64,000 bases of DNA from JAQBDA01 sp963709875 (GCA_963709875.1 CAVPYB010000013.1:54551-118550); one strand, 5' to 3'. Shown: positions 1 to 9,344, numbered from the stretch's first letter. Notes: generated by a model not told the origin, from the sequence alone. Translations and numbers: made by a program.

Positions 1-175
1 CAGGGAAATTTGCCTGTATCTCTCCAGCGATCAGCCGGTCGGCAGCCAGGTCTGCATCCGTAACAATCGATTGGTCTGTTTTTAGTCTTGCAATAGTCGT
101 GTGCCGGAGATGATCCAGCAGCAGATGTCCTGCCTGATGAGCCAGCTGGACTGCGAATTCGAGAGCGTCGGTCAT
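1..175 (-). CDS. Inositol monophosphatase family protein, N-terminal part (runs off the window)
   Basis: Reading the minus strand from an ATG at 175 gives about 58 residues that continue past the left edge. They begin MTDALEFAVQLAHQAG and contain LKTDQSIVTDADLAAD, followed by an NFP end. The K-x-D-x-S-x-V-T-x-A-D pattern is the N-terminal signature of the IMPase/SuhB/CysQ family of Mg2+-dependent sugar-phosphate phosphatases. The start lies 4 nt after the stop of the upstream amidohydrolase gene, so the two are probably cotranscribed. The catalytic metal-binding region is outside the window, so the substrate (inositol phosphate, PAP, fructose-1,6-bisphosphate) cannot be told. Confidence 0.75.
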   Translation of the reverse strand, partial: MTDALEFAVQLAHQAGHLLLDHLRHTTIARLKTDQSIVTDADLAADRLIAGEIQANFP

Positions 176-179
176 CAGC

Positions 180-2159
180 TCAGGTAGATTCCACAAACTC
201 GATGTAGTCTCTGGCTACCGTCTTATCCGGAGACGCGCCCAGGAAAGTGATAAGCCCCTCAGCCAGACTGGCCTTGTGCTGTGCATCAAGGCTGCTCCAG
301 GTGCGGCTTTTCACTTCCAGGAAATATCCCAAATCCGGTTTTTCTAGATGGTCCAGGTTGATGTAGAACTCAGTCCCCTGGAATAATACTCTCCAACGCA
401 GCCTGTCTTTTTCGATGAAGGATTCTCCGCTTGGCTTGAAATATTCCCGGTAAAAGCGCAGGCTGTGGGTAGCTGGAGCAATAAATCTGCTGCGGGAGAG
501 CAGTACATCGCTTGGATAGTGATACTCACGTGCAGGGCCCAACAGGGTCAGGCGGTAGCGTATCTTGCTCACCTCGCCATTCTCATCGATGAATTCGTCC
601 TCACGATAGCGCAGGTAGCCCTGTTTGGGATCATCGAATGAGAAATAGGTGTCGTACTCATGGTAATGGCGGGTGTGGAGGATCTCCAATGACGGCTGTT
701 CGATGGCAGCCAGTACCGGCTGCGGGTCCGAAATCCGTACTTTGGCCTGTACTTCGAAGCTCTCCGCTTCGGATGCGCCGCCGATCGCAATCAGCTTGGA
801 GAGCACCGATTGCTCGCGCTGGATCAGGAAAACGTCAATATTCTTAGAGTATTCGCCGGATTGCTGGTATAGATTGTCCTCATCTAGGGTCGTAAGCTGC
901 TGCGAGCGCATCAGCCACTTGCCATTGACCATTACATCAGAAACGTCGGATGATTTCGCCGCATAGACGATCTGGGCGTAAATACCTTCAGGCTCACGCC
1001 GGAAACGGGGGGCATTGTGAAGGGTGTTGATCTCAAGCAGGATCAAGTCTGCGCGCTTGCCCGGAGCGAGCGAGCCGGTCAGGTGACCGATATGCAGGGC
1101 ATTTGCGCCCAACCGGGTCGCCATAGCCAGGGTCTGTTGGGCGGGGAGGGCAGTCGGGTCACCGCTGTGCGCTTTTGCCATGAAGGAAGCCAGCCGGATT
1201 TCCTCGAACATATCCAGATCGTTATTGGATGCGGGACCATCTGTGCCGATGCCAACGTTCAGACCGGCTTCAAGCATATTAACCACCGGGGCAAAACCGG
1301 AAGCCAGCTTCATGTTCGAGGAGGGGTTGTGGGCGACGCCGGCTTTGTGGTGCAGCAGGGTATGAATCTCCCCGCTGTCGATATGCACACAATGTGCAGC
1401 CAGCACTTTTGCGTCGAAGATGTTCTGCTTTTTTACATAAGGTATGACCGGCATGCCATATTCCTGACGGGCATTTTCTACTTCGATTGCAGTCTCAGCA
1501 ATATGGGTATGCAGTGGCACGTCGAACTCGACTGCCAGCTCTGCCGTTGCACGCATGATCTCTTCTGTGCAGGTATACGGTGCGTGGGGAGCGACGGAAG
1601 GCACAATCAGCGGGTGGGATTTCCAGCGCTGGATATATTCGCGCGCTGCGGCCAGCGATTCTTCATAGAAATCGGCATCCGGTGTGGGATATTTCATCAC
1701 CGTTTGCGAACACACAGCCCGCAGACCGGCTTCAGCTGTAGCCTGGGCAACGCTCTCTTCAAAATAGTACATATCCGCAAAGCAGGTAACCCCGCTGCGG
1801 ATTAATTCCACACAGGCCAGCTCTGTACCCAACCGGACAAAATCCGGAGAGACGAACTCCCGTTCCACCGGCATCATATAACCCAGCAGCCATACATCCA
1901 GGCGCAAGTCATCTGCCAGGCCGCGCAGCAAGGTCATCGGCACGTGGGTGTGGGCATTGACCAGACCGGGCATGAGCACTTTCCCGCCGCAGTCGATCGT
2001 TTCGACCGCTGTATAAGCTTTCCTGACCTCTTGCTCAGGGCCGATTGCCAGGATGCTGTCGCCGCCAACAGCCACTGCTCCGGGTTCATACAGGTTGAAG
2101 TCCTCGTCCATCGTAACGAGGATTGCATTGGTGAGAAGTATGTCAGCTTCTCGGGTCAT
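180..2159 (-). CDS. Amidohydrolase (MtaD/SAH-deaminase type) fused to a C-terminal CYTH-like domain
   Basis: A 659-residue protein. Residues 1-450 are a metal-dependent amidohydrolase of the 5-methylthioadenosine/S-adenosylhomocysteine deaminase and chlorohydrolase group. The metal ligands are visible as HTH at 70-72, H192 in APHAPY, HTH at 217-219, AHC at 255-257 and TDG at 306-308. These family members deaminate purine nucleosides or s-triazines. Residues from about 465 to 655 are extra. They start with EVQAK (469-473), a variant of the ExExK signature of CYTH triphosphate-binding domains, carry YLRYRE near 515-520, and end with FLEVKSR (613-619). I know of no standard MtaD that carries this domain. 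The gene sits between a CinA-like gene and an IMPase-type gene on the same strand. The deaminase assignment is firm at family level, the CYTH assignment is by motif, and the joint function is unknown. Confidence 0.85.
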   Translation of the reverse strand: MTREADILLTNAILVTMDEDFNLYEPGAVAVGGDSILAIGPEQEVRKAYTAVETIDCGGKVLMPGLVNAHTHVPMTLLRGLADDLRLDVWLLGYMMPVEREFVSPDFVRLGTELACVELIRSGVTCFADMYYFEESVAQATAEAGLRAVCSQTVMKYPTPDADFYEESLAAAREYIQRWKSHPLIVPSVAPHAPYTCTEEIMRATAELAVEFDVPLHTHIAETAIEVENARQEYGMPVIPYVKKQNIFDAKVLAAHCVHIDSGEIHTLLHHKAGVAHNPSSNMKLASGFAPVVNMLEAGLNVGIGTDGPASNNDLDMFEEIRLASFMAKAHSGDPTALPAQQTLAMATRLGANALHIGHLTGSLAPGKRADLILLEINTLHNAPRFRREPEGIYAQIVYAAKSSDVSDVMVNGKWLMRSQQLTTLDEDNLYQQSGEYSKNIDVFLIQREQSVLSKLIAIGGASEAESFEVQAKVRISDPQPVLAAIEQPSLEILHTRHYHEYDTYFSFDDPKQGYLRYREDEFIDENGEVSKIRYRLTLLGPAREYHYPSDVLLSRSRFIAPATHSLRFYREYFKPSGESFIEKDRLRWRVLFQGTEFYINLDHLEKPDLGYFLEVKSRTWSSLDAQHKASLAEGLITFLGASPDKTVARDYIEFVEST

Positions 2160-2243
2160 ATAAACCTTCCTTCTACTAAGTTTTCTAAATATCCTGACAC
2201 GAAGATCAGACTACACACAGGTCGTTCTGCCAGCCAGCGCCAC

Positions 2244-3398
2244 TCAACGCGAGCTGGAGATACGACGCAGCAAATCCAGGCTGTGGTGGAATGCCCAACG
2301 GGGGGCGTATTCAGGGGGTCCTCCATAGGGACGGGCGAACTTGCGAGTGCGCTCGGGTGTGATCAGCACAAGCAGAACATCCTGTCTTTCCCCATCCGGA
2401 ACGACCGCAACTCCCAGCCCGGTATCAGCCCCGCGTGCCTGCCGGTAGCCTTCGGTGAAGGTGAGCAGCTCCTCCAAAGATGGGGTCTCCGTGAGCATCT
2501 CTCCACCCAGGAATGGACCCTCGACCGAAGCCAGACGGCGGATCAGGTTGCCATTAAGTCCGGTTTCCACCACGACCAGCTTCCAGCCTTTTGCTGCCAG
2601 GGCTTTGAGAGCCACTTCTTCCAGAGTGTCCTGGTCTACCCCATAGTACCATTCCTTCAAACGCTGCCGCAAGGTGTCTTCGATCGGCTTGATCAGCGCG
2701 TCGGCATCAGCTTCCGAGCCAGCCTTGGCAGTGATGCGCACATCCACCTGCCCGGTGTGGGCTGCCAGTCCAACGGTTGGGTTTTGCAAAGCCTCCAGGT
2801 CGCCGATCAGCTCGTCGATCTGTGATTCTCCCGCCCCGGCGGTGTGGATGACGCGAGTTTTGATGATCCCTGTGAGCTCGAAGCGCTGTTTCAAGTAAGG
2901 GATAACGGCATTCTGCATCAGGAATTCCATCTCGCTCGGCACACCGGGGAGTGAGATCACTGCATGCTGCTCCGTTTCGACAATGAAGGCAGGCGCAGTC
3001 CCGACCGCGTTTTCGACAGCGATTGCTCCGTGTGGAATATACGCCTGCTTACGGTTGTTCTCCGTCGGCTGCCGTTTAAAGCGTCTGAACCGAGCCTGGA
3101 TTTGCTCCCACAGCTCGGGCATGAATTCGGTTTCAACGCCGAATGCCTGGGCAACAGCCTCACGCGTGGGATCGTCCACGGTGGGTCCCAACCCACCGGT
3201 TGTGATCACGATCTGGCAGCGTTCCATCGACTGCTGGATAGCCTGGGCGATGCGCCGGACATTGTCTCCAACCGTGGTCTTGCGGTATAGATCGATGCCT
3301 TCGTCACGTAGAGTGCGCGCCAGGTACTGGGCATTGGTATCGACGATTTCACCAAGCAGTATCTCCGTCCCGATGGTGATGATTTCAGCGGATGGCAT
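2244..3398 (-). CDS. cinA: CinA-like protein with a degenerate C-terminal domain
   Basis: 384 residues. The N-terminal half is a MoCF-biosynthesis (MogA/MoeA-like) domain, with ITIGTEILLGEIVDTN near the start and TTGGLGPTVDDPTREA near residue 65. CinA proteins normally follow this with a nicotinamide-mononucleotide deamidase domain carrying an ESCTGG active-site motif. Here the equivalent stretch (about residues 255-300) reads VVVETGLNGNLIRRLA and GPFLGGEMLT, so the catalytic Ser-Cys pair is missing. The protein is also somewhat shorter than typical CinA (about 410-430). The N-terminal domain (ADP-ribose/NMN metabolism) may be functional and deamidase activity is doubtful. It is followed after 84 bp by the amidohydrolase on the same strand. 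Confidence 0.85.
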   Translation of the reverse strand: MPSAEIITIGTEILLGEIVDTNAQYLARTLRDEGIDLYRKTTVGDNVRRIAQAIQQSMERCQIVITTGGLGPTVDDPTREAVAQAFGVETEFMPELWEQIQARFRRFKRQPTENNRKQAYIPHGAIAVENAVGTAPAFIVETEQHAVISLPGVPSEMEFLMQNAVIPYLKQRFELTGIIKTRVIHTAGAGESQIDELIGDLEALQNPTVGLAAHTGQVDVRITAKAGSEADADALIKPIEDTLRQRLKEWYYGVDQDTLEEVALKALAAKGWKLVVVETGLNGNLIRRLASVEGPFLGGEMLTETPSLEELLTFTEGYRQARGADTGLGVAVVPDGERQDVLLVLITPERTRKFARPYGGPPEYAPRWAFHHSLDLLRRISSSR

Positions 3399-3427
3399 AG
3401 GTTCTTTTCCGAATATTAGGGCAGTAA

Positions 3428-4582
3428 TCAGACAACATTGTACTCCTGAATCAATCTGCCTTCATCGAATCTCTTTAAATCGAGCATCGACACGTCAATT
3501 GTTTTAGATCTCCCGTCGAGGATGATCTCCGAAAGGATTATCCCCGAAATTGGACCGTGCATAAAACCATGCCCCGAGAAGCCGGTGCAAAGATAAAGGC
3601 CTTCAATCGGTGTTCCCCCGAAGATGGGGTGGGCATCCGGGGTGACTTCATAAAGTCCGGCAACGTGCGAGACCAGGCTGGCATTCTCGAGCAGCGGCAG
3701 GCGAGCTGCAGCCGCCTCGATATTGATTAGCTCCCAATCCGGGTCGATCGTCTGGCTGAAACCGGGTTCTTCCGCCGGGTTCGACATACCGATCAGCAGC
3801 CCATTCCCTTCACGGTGGAAGTACAAGGATTGGGCAAAGTCGATCACAAACGGGAAGCCATCCGGAATTTCGGGCAATGGTGTGGTTGTAAACCACTGCC
3901 GGCGGAGCGGGATCAAAGGGATCTGCAGCCCTGCCATCTCTGCAATGCGCCCGGACCAGGGACCGGCGGCATTGATTACCAGCGGGGTGCTGACTGTTCC
4001 CAGCCGTGTTTCTACGCCGTTGATCCTATCACTTTGTACGTGGATACCCGTCACTTCGACCTCAGTCAATGCTGTTACCCCAAGACGTTGCCCAGCCGTG
4101 ATGTAGCCCATGACCACACCGTTCGGATCGACGATGCCGTCGTGCGGATTGAACGTACCTGCTAGCACGTCATCCAGCTCCATCATGGGAAGTCGCCTGC
4201 GGATCATGTCCCCGTCAAGCCACTCGGTTTGGATGCCCAGACGGTTCTGCATGGCAACGTTGTGTTGAAACGCTGCCACATCCTCATGATTGGTGAGCAG
4301 GAATAAATATCCGCATTTTATATAATCGATCGACCAGCCAATCTCCTCTTCAAACCGCTCGAGCATCGGCAGGCTGGCGATCGAGAGGCGGACATTGACT
4401 TCCGTCGCGAACTGGTAGCGTACGCCACCAGCACAGCGCCCGGTTGCGCCCTGACCGAAGAACTTGTCCCGTTCCAGCAGCAGGATGTCCTTCATACCGC
4501 GCGCAGCCAGGTGGTAAGCGATGCTGGCTCCCATCACCCCTCCACCGATGATTACCGCTTGAGCAGATTTTGGTATGGACAT
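3428..4582 (-). CDS. FAD-dependent oxidoreductase, DAO/sarcosine oxidase beta-like
   Basis: 384 residues, a full-length single-domain D-amino-acid-oxidase-fold enzyme. The dinucleotide-binding loop GGGVMG is at residues 13-18, followed by LLLERDK, the usual acidic end of the second strand. The C-terminal region has CTGFSGHGFMHGP, the second FAD-contact motif of the DAO family, at about residues 325-337. This group oxidises secondary or primary amines such as sarcosine, glycine or proline. It has no GcvT domain, unlike the two larger paralogs at 33.9-36.4 and 44.3-46.7 kb. It lies downstream of the liv transporter genes on the same strand after 271 bp, so it could act on the imported amino acid, but this is only positional inference. 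Confidence 0.85.
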   Translation of the reverse strand: MSIPKSAQAVIIGGGVMGASIAYHLAARGMKDILLLERDKFFGQGATGRCAGGVRYQFATEVNVRLSIASLPMLERFEEEIGWSIDYIKCGYLFLLTNHEDVAAFQHNVAMQNRLGIQTEWLDGDMIRRRLPMMELDDVLAGTFNPHDGIVDPNGVVMGYITAGQRLGVTALTEVEVTGIHVQSDRINGVETRLGTVSTPLVINAAGPWSGRIAEMAGLQIPLIPLRRQWFTTTPLPEIPDGFPFVIDFAQSLYFHREGNGLLIGMSNPAEEPGFSQTIDPDWELINIEAAAARLPLLENASLVSHVAGLYEVTPDAHPIFGGTPIEGLYLCTGFSGHGFMHGPISGIILSEIILDGRSKTIDVSMLDLKRFDEGRLIQEYNVV

Positions 4583-4853
4583 ATTGCACCGAGTCTCGTC
4601 TCTAGTGTTTGTTGATTTTTAGCAAACCGCTGAAAAGATCTTAACAGAATATATCAGTTCCGATGGCGGATTACACGCAAATGTCGATCATTTGCCAGCA
4701 ATTCGCTGATAACAATAACAGAATACGTCAACTTACTTTCACGAATTGCTATTGTAAAAACGAGCGCAGCGGCGGATTCTAGGACCACTGCACTCGAGTC
4801 GGTGGGGACTGTCGAGGGTATGTCAGCGTGAGATCAGACCCCGGATCAAACTA

Positions 4854-5567
4854 TCACTCGATCCCCAAGTATGCCTTCTGCACCATCTCATTCTGCTTGA
4901 GATTTTCGGCGCTGTCGCTTAGAACGATCTCGCCGGTCTGAAGGACGTATCCCCGGTTGGCAACCGACAGCGCCATGGTCGCGTTCTGTTCTACCAGCAA
5001 TATCGTGGTGCCTTCGTCATTGATGGATTGGATAGTCTCGAATGTGGACTCAACCAGAATGGGTGCCAGACCCATTGAGGGCTCGTCCAGCAGTAGCAAG
5101 CGAGGGTGCGCCATCAGCGCCCGTCCGGTTGCCAGCATCTGCTGCTCACCACCTGAGAGCGTGCCGGCTACCTGGTTGCGGCGCTCTTTCAAGCGCGGGA
5201 AGAGGGTGAATACGCGCTCTAGATCCCCCGATATCTGGGCTTTATCATTCCTGGAGAAAGCTCCCATATCCAGGTTCTCCTGCACGGAGAGCTTGGAGAA
5301 TATCCCCCGACCTTCGGGGACCATTGCCACACCCATATAGACGATATCGTGGGCGGGGTACTTTGCCAGTTCATCGCCTTCTAAATAAACAGCTCCCTGG
5401 CGGGGTTTGAGCAAACCGCTGATGGTGCGCAGGGTGGTGGTCTTGCCCGCTCCGTTTGCCCCGATCAAGGTGACGATCTCACCTTGTTCGACCTCCAATG
5501 AGATGCCTTTCAGGGCGTGGATATTGCCGTAATACGTGTGTATGTTATCGACAGTCAACATAGCCAT
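4854..5567 (-). CDS. livF: Branched-chain amino acid ABC transporter ATP-binding protein LivF
   Basis: 237 residues. Walker A GANGAGKTT, the ABC signature LSGGEQQMLATGRAL and Walker B LLLLDEPSMGLAP are all present. The length and the SMGLAP variant after Walker B are typical of LivF rather than LivG. It powers import of branched-chain amino acids or related solutes from the cytoplasmic face. It is the last gene of a livK-H-M-G-F set on the minus strand, 18 bp after livG. Substrate identity is not fixed by the ATPase; the family also serves urea and short-chain amides. Confidence 0.93.
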   Translation of the reverse strand: MAMLTVDNIHTYYGNIHALKGISLEVEQGEIVTLIGANGAGKTTTLRTISGLLKPRQGAVYLEGDELAKYPAHDIVYMGVAMVPEGRGIFSKLSVQENLDMGAFSRNDKAQISGDLERVFTLFPRLKERRNQVAGTLSGGEQQMLATGRALMAHPRLLLLDEPSMGLAPILVESTFETIQSINDEGTTILLVEQNATMALSVANRGYVLQTGEIVLSDSAENLKQNEMVQKAYLGIE

Positions 5568-5585
5568 AGTGATCTCATCTTCCCA

Positions 5586-6392
5586 TCAATTGACGTTGGC
5601 TTGAGATTCAAGCTCTAACCCTGCGGCTGCCCCGCGCCCGAGGTAAGCCTCGATCACGCGTGGGTTGCTCTGGATTTCCTTGGGGGTACCTTCAGCAATT
5701 TTCTGACCGAAATCCATCACGCTGATCTGCTCGCTTATACCCATTACCACACGCATGTCGTGTTCGATCAGCAGGATGGTTATCCCCAGATCATCACGCA
5801 GGTTGCGTATGAAGATCATCATCTCCGCCGACTCCTGCGGATTCATACCCGCTGTGGGCTCGTCCAGCAGCAGCAGCACAGGTTGGCTTGCAAGCGCGCG
5901 TGCAATTTCTAGGCGTCGCTGGGCACCGTAAGGCATATTATGTGCCAGATGGTCACCCATGCCTGACAGCCCGACATACCGCAGCAAGCGGTTGGCTTCA
6001 TCCACAGCCGCTTTTTCCTCGTTTTGTTGGGCACGGGTTCTGAATAACGCTGACACCCAGGATGCCTTCAATCGCGGGTGCTGCCCGACCAGGATGTTCT
6101 CAATGGCGGACATGTTCTCGAACAGGCGGATATTCTGGTACGTACGGGCTATCCCGGAGCGGGTGATCTGGTCCGGCGATAGACCCTGGATTGTCCTGCC
6201 GCCAAAATGGATCTGGCCTTCGTCGGGCACATAAAAGCCGGTAATGCAATTGAAAAATGTGGTCTTGCCGGCGCCGTTGGGTCCGATCACGCTCGAGATC
6301 GAGTTTTCCTTGATATCGACATCGAATTTATTGACTGCAACAAGTCCGCCGAAATTTTTTGTGACACCCTCTGCCTTCATGATCGATTCCAT
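5586..6392 (-). CDS. livG: Branched-chain amino acid ABC transporter ATP-binding protein LivG
   Basis: 268 residues with Walker A GPNGAGKTT, a Liv-type signature region MPYGAQRRLEIARAL (the canonical LSGGQ is replaced by PYGAQ, as in LivG proteins) and Walker B LLLLDEPTAGMNP. The C-terminus has the LivG extension ending with VIEAYLGRG, where the ATPase contacts the permease. The gene starts 8 bp after the livM stop, which fits translational coupling. It pairs with LivF as the heterodimeric motor. Confidence 0.93.
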   Translation of the reverse strand: MESIMKAEGVTKNFGGLVAVNKFDVDIKENSISSVIGPNGAGKTTFFNCITGFYVPDEGQIHFGGRTIQGLSPDQITRSGIARTYQNIRLFENMSAIENILVGQHPRLKASWVSALFRTRAQQNEEKAAVDEANRLLRYVGLSGMGDHLAHNMPYGAQRRLEIARALASQPVLLLLDEPTAGMNPQESAEMMIFIRNLRDDLGITILLIEHDMRVVMGISEQISVMDFGQKIAEGTPKEIQSNPRVIEAYLGRGAAAGLELESQANVN

Positions 6393-6400
6393 GGCGTTTT

Positions 6401-8128
6401 CTATGCCTCCACATCGACTGCGGTCAAGTCGGCTGGCTCCTGAAACTCTTCTTCCCTGGCGTGCAGCTCCCGTTTTCTGGTCGCCTCGGGCAGGAAGCCC
6501 TCCGGTCGCACCAGCATCATCACGATCAACAGAATGCCGTACATCAGCAACCGGTATTCGGTGAACTCGCGCAGCAGCTCCGGCAGACCAACCAGGATTA
6601 GCGCCCCGACTACCACGCCGGGGATGCTGCCCATGCCGCCCACGATGATCACTGCCAGGGCATTGATCGAGATCAGCAGGTTGAAGCTGTGCGGGAAGAT
6701 ATTTCCCAGCCGAGCTGCCCAGATGGCGCCAGCCAGGGCGGAGAAAGCCGCACCTATGGCGAATGCCAGCAGCTTGGTTTGCACCAGGTTGATGCCCATT
6801 GCTTCGGCGACATCTTCATCCTCGCGCATCGCCATCCACTGCCGCCCCAGGCGCGATTCACGCAGGCGGACCGTGACAAAGGCTGCCAGAATAGAACCGG
6901 CTATCACGATGTAATACATCGTCTGAGGGTTATTAAACACAATGCCAAAGAATTGAGGGTTGGGGATGAACAGCACGCCCTGGGCACCGCCTTCCAATGG
7001 TGCCAGCCAGTCACTGAGGGCCAGGATGCGAATGATCTCGCCAAAACCCAGAGTGACGATCGCCAGATAGTCACCTCGCAATCGCAGCACCGGAAAGCCC
7101 AGTATCAAGCCCCAAACCACGCCAACGATGATGCAGAAGGGGAGAGCCACCCAAAAATTGAGATCGCCGCGTCCCAATGGGCCGGTGGAGGTCAGTATGC
7201 CCATCGTGTAGGCGCCGAATGCGAAGAATGCCACGTAACCCAGGTCGAGCAGCCCAGCATAGCCGACCACGATGTTCAAACCCAGACACATCATCACGAA
7301 CAGACCCACCAGGAACAGAGCCTGGCTCAAGAACAGCCCGACGACCCAGGGCAGTACCAGAAGGATTACGAAGGCGATCACCAGCAGGACGACTTTCCCG
7401 CGGCTTTGCCGGCTGGCAGGCATCCCACTCCAGCGGGTTTGTACTCTGGTATGCACGCTGAAGAAACCGGCTGCGAATGCGATGATGAAAATGATGAGCG
7501 CAGCTTGAGGCGTGAGGGCTTTGTTCGCAAACAAAGCCCTGACAAGACCCGGCCCGAACATTTGTCGGACGATCAGCGATACATTGTCAGAGAATATCCC
7601 AATTACCAGGGTCCAGACGATGCCGCTTATTAGAGCCATGCGCAGTCTTCGGGCAGGCAGTATTAAAGCAGCTCCCAACCCTGCTAGGGCTGCACTCGCC
7701 AGGAACATCAATAGAATGCCGGGGAATAAACCCTGACCGAGGGTCAAGATTTCGATCAGCCTGGGTGTCAGGTTGACAAACATATCCCGCAGCGTGGCAT
7801 CCGCGCCTTGCGCTTGAGGTCGTATCACAAATAACAGGATGACCACGATGATCACCAGCAGAGGCAGAGCGGCAACCAGACCGGCGATCAGGCTTCCTAT
7901 CCAGGCCAGCGATTTCCGCCTGCTGGAAAGTTCGCGTGCTGCCAGGATTCCGGCAGCTACCAGTCCTAAAGCCAGCATCACCTGGCCAAGCGATAAAAAG
8001 TCACCGATCAGGTAGCGTTTGGAAAACGACTCCACGATCCCGATTATGCACAGGTAGGCAGCTATTGCACCGCCTATCAGGCCAGTGCGTAAGGTCAATT
8101 GCCAGACAGGTCTTTGTTTTTCTTCCAT
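6401..8128 (-). CDS. livM: Branched-chain amino acid ABC permease LivM with a long N-terminal membrane extension
   Basis: 575 residues, much longer than the usual 300-350 of LivM. The canonical permease starts near residue 240 and includes LFVMMCLGLNIVVGYAGLLD, GFPVLRLRGDYLAIVTLGFG and the coupling loop around GQWMAMREDEDVAEAMGIN. The first 240 or so residues add roughly six hydrophobic segments separated by short loops, with no motif I recognise. This may be a fused small membrane protein or a duplicated and diverged permease half. It starts 9 bp after the livH stop, within the same operon. Confidence 0.9.
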   Translation of the reverse strand: MEEKQRPVWQLTLRTGLIGGAIAAYLCIIGIVESFSKRYLIGDFLSLGQVMLALGLVAAGILAARELSSRRKSLAWIGSLIAGLVAALPLLVIIVVILLFVIRPQAQGADATLRDMFVNLTPRLIEILTLGQGLFPGILLMFLASAALAGLGAALILPARRLRMALISGIVWTLVIGIFSDNVSLIVRQMFGPGLVRALFANKALTPQAALIIFIIAFAAGFFSVHTRVQTRWSGMPASRQSRGKVVLLVIAFVILLVLPWVVGLFLSQALFLVGLFVMMCLGLNIVVGYAGLLDLGYVAFFAFGAYTMGILTSTGPLGRGDLNFWVALPFCIIVGVVWGLILGFPVLRLRGDYLAIVTLGFGEIIRILALSDWLAPLEGGAQGVLFIPNPQFFGIVFNNPQTMYYIVIAGSILAAFVTVRLRESRLGRQWMAMREDEDVAEAMGINLVQTKLLAFAIGAAFSALAGAIWAARLGNIFPHSFNLLISINALAVIIVGGMGSIPGVVVGALILVGLPELLREFTEYRLLMYGILLIVMMLVRPEGFLPEATRKRELHAREEEFQEPADLTAVDVEA

Positions 8129-8137
8129 GTCACCACC

Positions 8138-9211
8138 TCATGCCTTTTTCTCAGCCAGCCGTTCGCCGAAGATACCCTGCGGGCGGAAGATCAGGATCAG
8201 CACCAGCATGGTGAACCCGAATGCGTCCCGCAGCTGGTTGGCAGCCGGGATACCCAGACCTTCCAGGATCAGGTTGGGGAAAATCAATTCGATCACACCC
8301 AGCAGCAGGCCTCCGATGAATGCCCCGCGCACGTTGCCGATCCCACCCAAGACCGCAGCAGTAAATGCTTTTAGACCGGGGAAGAAACCCATGAAAAAGA
8401 ATACCCCTTGCGGGCGGAACAAGCCATTGAATATCCCAGCCGCGCCCGCCAAAGCGCCACCCAATGCGAAGGTAGTCACGATCACCTTGTCGATATCGAT
8501 GCCCATCAGGCGGGAGACATCTTTGTCCTCCGACACAGAGCGCATCGCTTTACCCTGTTTGGTGCGCTCCACGAAGAAGTAAAGGAAGACCATCAGGATA
8601 AACGCGGCGAAGATCACCACCAACTGCACGAGAGGCACCTCGAAGCCTAACACGCTGACCGTACCTTGCAGCCCAGGCACCGGGGGATAGGAACGGAATT
8701 CTGTGCCGTACATGCCGCGGAAGGTGTACTGCAGCGCAAAGGAGGCGCCGATGGCAGTGATCAGCGGCACCAGTCGCGGCACGTTCCTCAACGGGCGGTA
8801 AGCGATCCTCTCCATCACAACCGCGATACCGGTCGATACCGCACCTGCAAGGAGGATCCAGGATAATATTGCCAGAACTGGACTGCGAGCAAGGAAGCCT
8901 GTGCTGGCCTGATAGTTCGCCAGGAATACCGCAGTAAAAGCCCCCGCCATATACACCTCGCCATGTGCGAAGTTGATCATCAGCAGGATGCCATACACCA
9001 GGGTGTAACCCAGGGCGATCAGGGCGTAAATGCTGCCCTGGGCGAGACCGGCGAAGACCAGTGTGGCCCACTGAGCACTGGTGTACCTCGCTGCGGTCAC
9101 TGTGTTATAGACCCCAACGATAATTATGATAATAGCTGCAATCCGAAAAACATCGAGGAAAAAAGTAACCCAGGAGAAGCGTTCCAGATAGCGTTCCAGA
9201 TATCTTTTCAT
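8138..9211 (-). CDS. livH: Branched-chain amino acid ABC permease LivH
   Basis: 357 residues, a multi-pass permease. Typical LivH blocks are visible: FAGLAQGSIYALIALGYTL, INFAHGEVYMAGAF and RSVSEDKDVSRLMGIDIDK (the ATPase-coupling loop). An N-terminal extension of about 45 residues contains one additional hydrophobic segment. The gene follows livK after about 130 bp that contain a hairpin, an arrangement that often gives the binding protein higher expression than the membrane parts. Confidence 0.92.
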   Translation of the reverse strand: MKRYLERYLERFSWVTFFLDVFRIAAIIIIIVGVYNTVTAARYTSAQWATLVFAGLAQGSIYALIALGYTLVYGILLMINFAHGEVYMAGAFTAVFLANYQASTGFLARSPVLAILSWILLAGAVSTGIAVVMERIAYRPLRNVPRLVPLITAIGASFALQYTFRGMYGTEFRSYPPVPGLQGTVSVLGFEVPLVQLVVIFAAFILMVFLYFFVERTKQGKAMRSVSEDKDVSRLMGIDIDKVIVTTFALGGALAGAAGIFNGLFRPQGVFFFMGFFPGLKAFTAAVLGGIGNVRGAFIGGLLLGVIELIFPNLILEGLGIPAANQLRDAFGFTMLVLILIFRPQGIFGERLAEKKA

Positions 9212-9256
9212 GATGGGTGTCCTCTTATTGGTGCATGAAGGATCGATAATGCAACA

Positions 9257-9290
9257 GACGAGCCAGAGAAGCGTGCTTCCCTGGCCCGTC
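9257..9290 (-). terminator. Hairpin between livK and livH (possible attenuating terminator)
   Basis: Two 16-nt arms, 9257-9272 and 9275-9290, are complementary at 14 of 16 positions, with the other two positions able to form G-U pairs in one orientation. The loop is 2 nt. The hairpin is 54 bp past the livK stop, and no strong U-tract follows. It could be a partial terminator or an RNA-stabilising stem that keeps livK mRNA more abundant than the downstream genes. Confidence 0.5.
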
Positions 9291-9344
9291 CTAAATCATA
9301 GTTACAGATTATCCAGCCTCACGACACTGCAATGGGCTGAGCAC

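Noticed and set aside
1944..2825. A 293-codon plus-strand frame across the amidohydrolase/cinA junction
   Set aside because: It covers parts of two recognised minus-strand genes and has no coherent domain.
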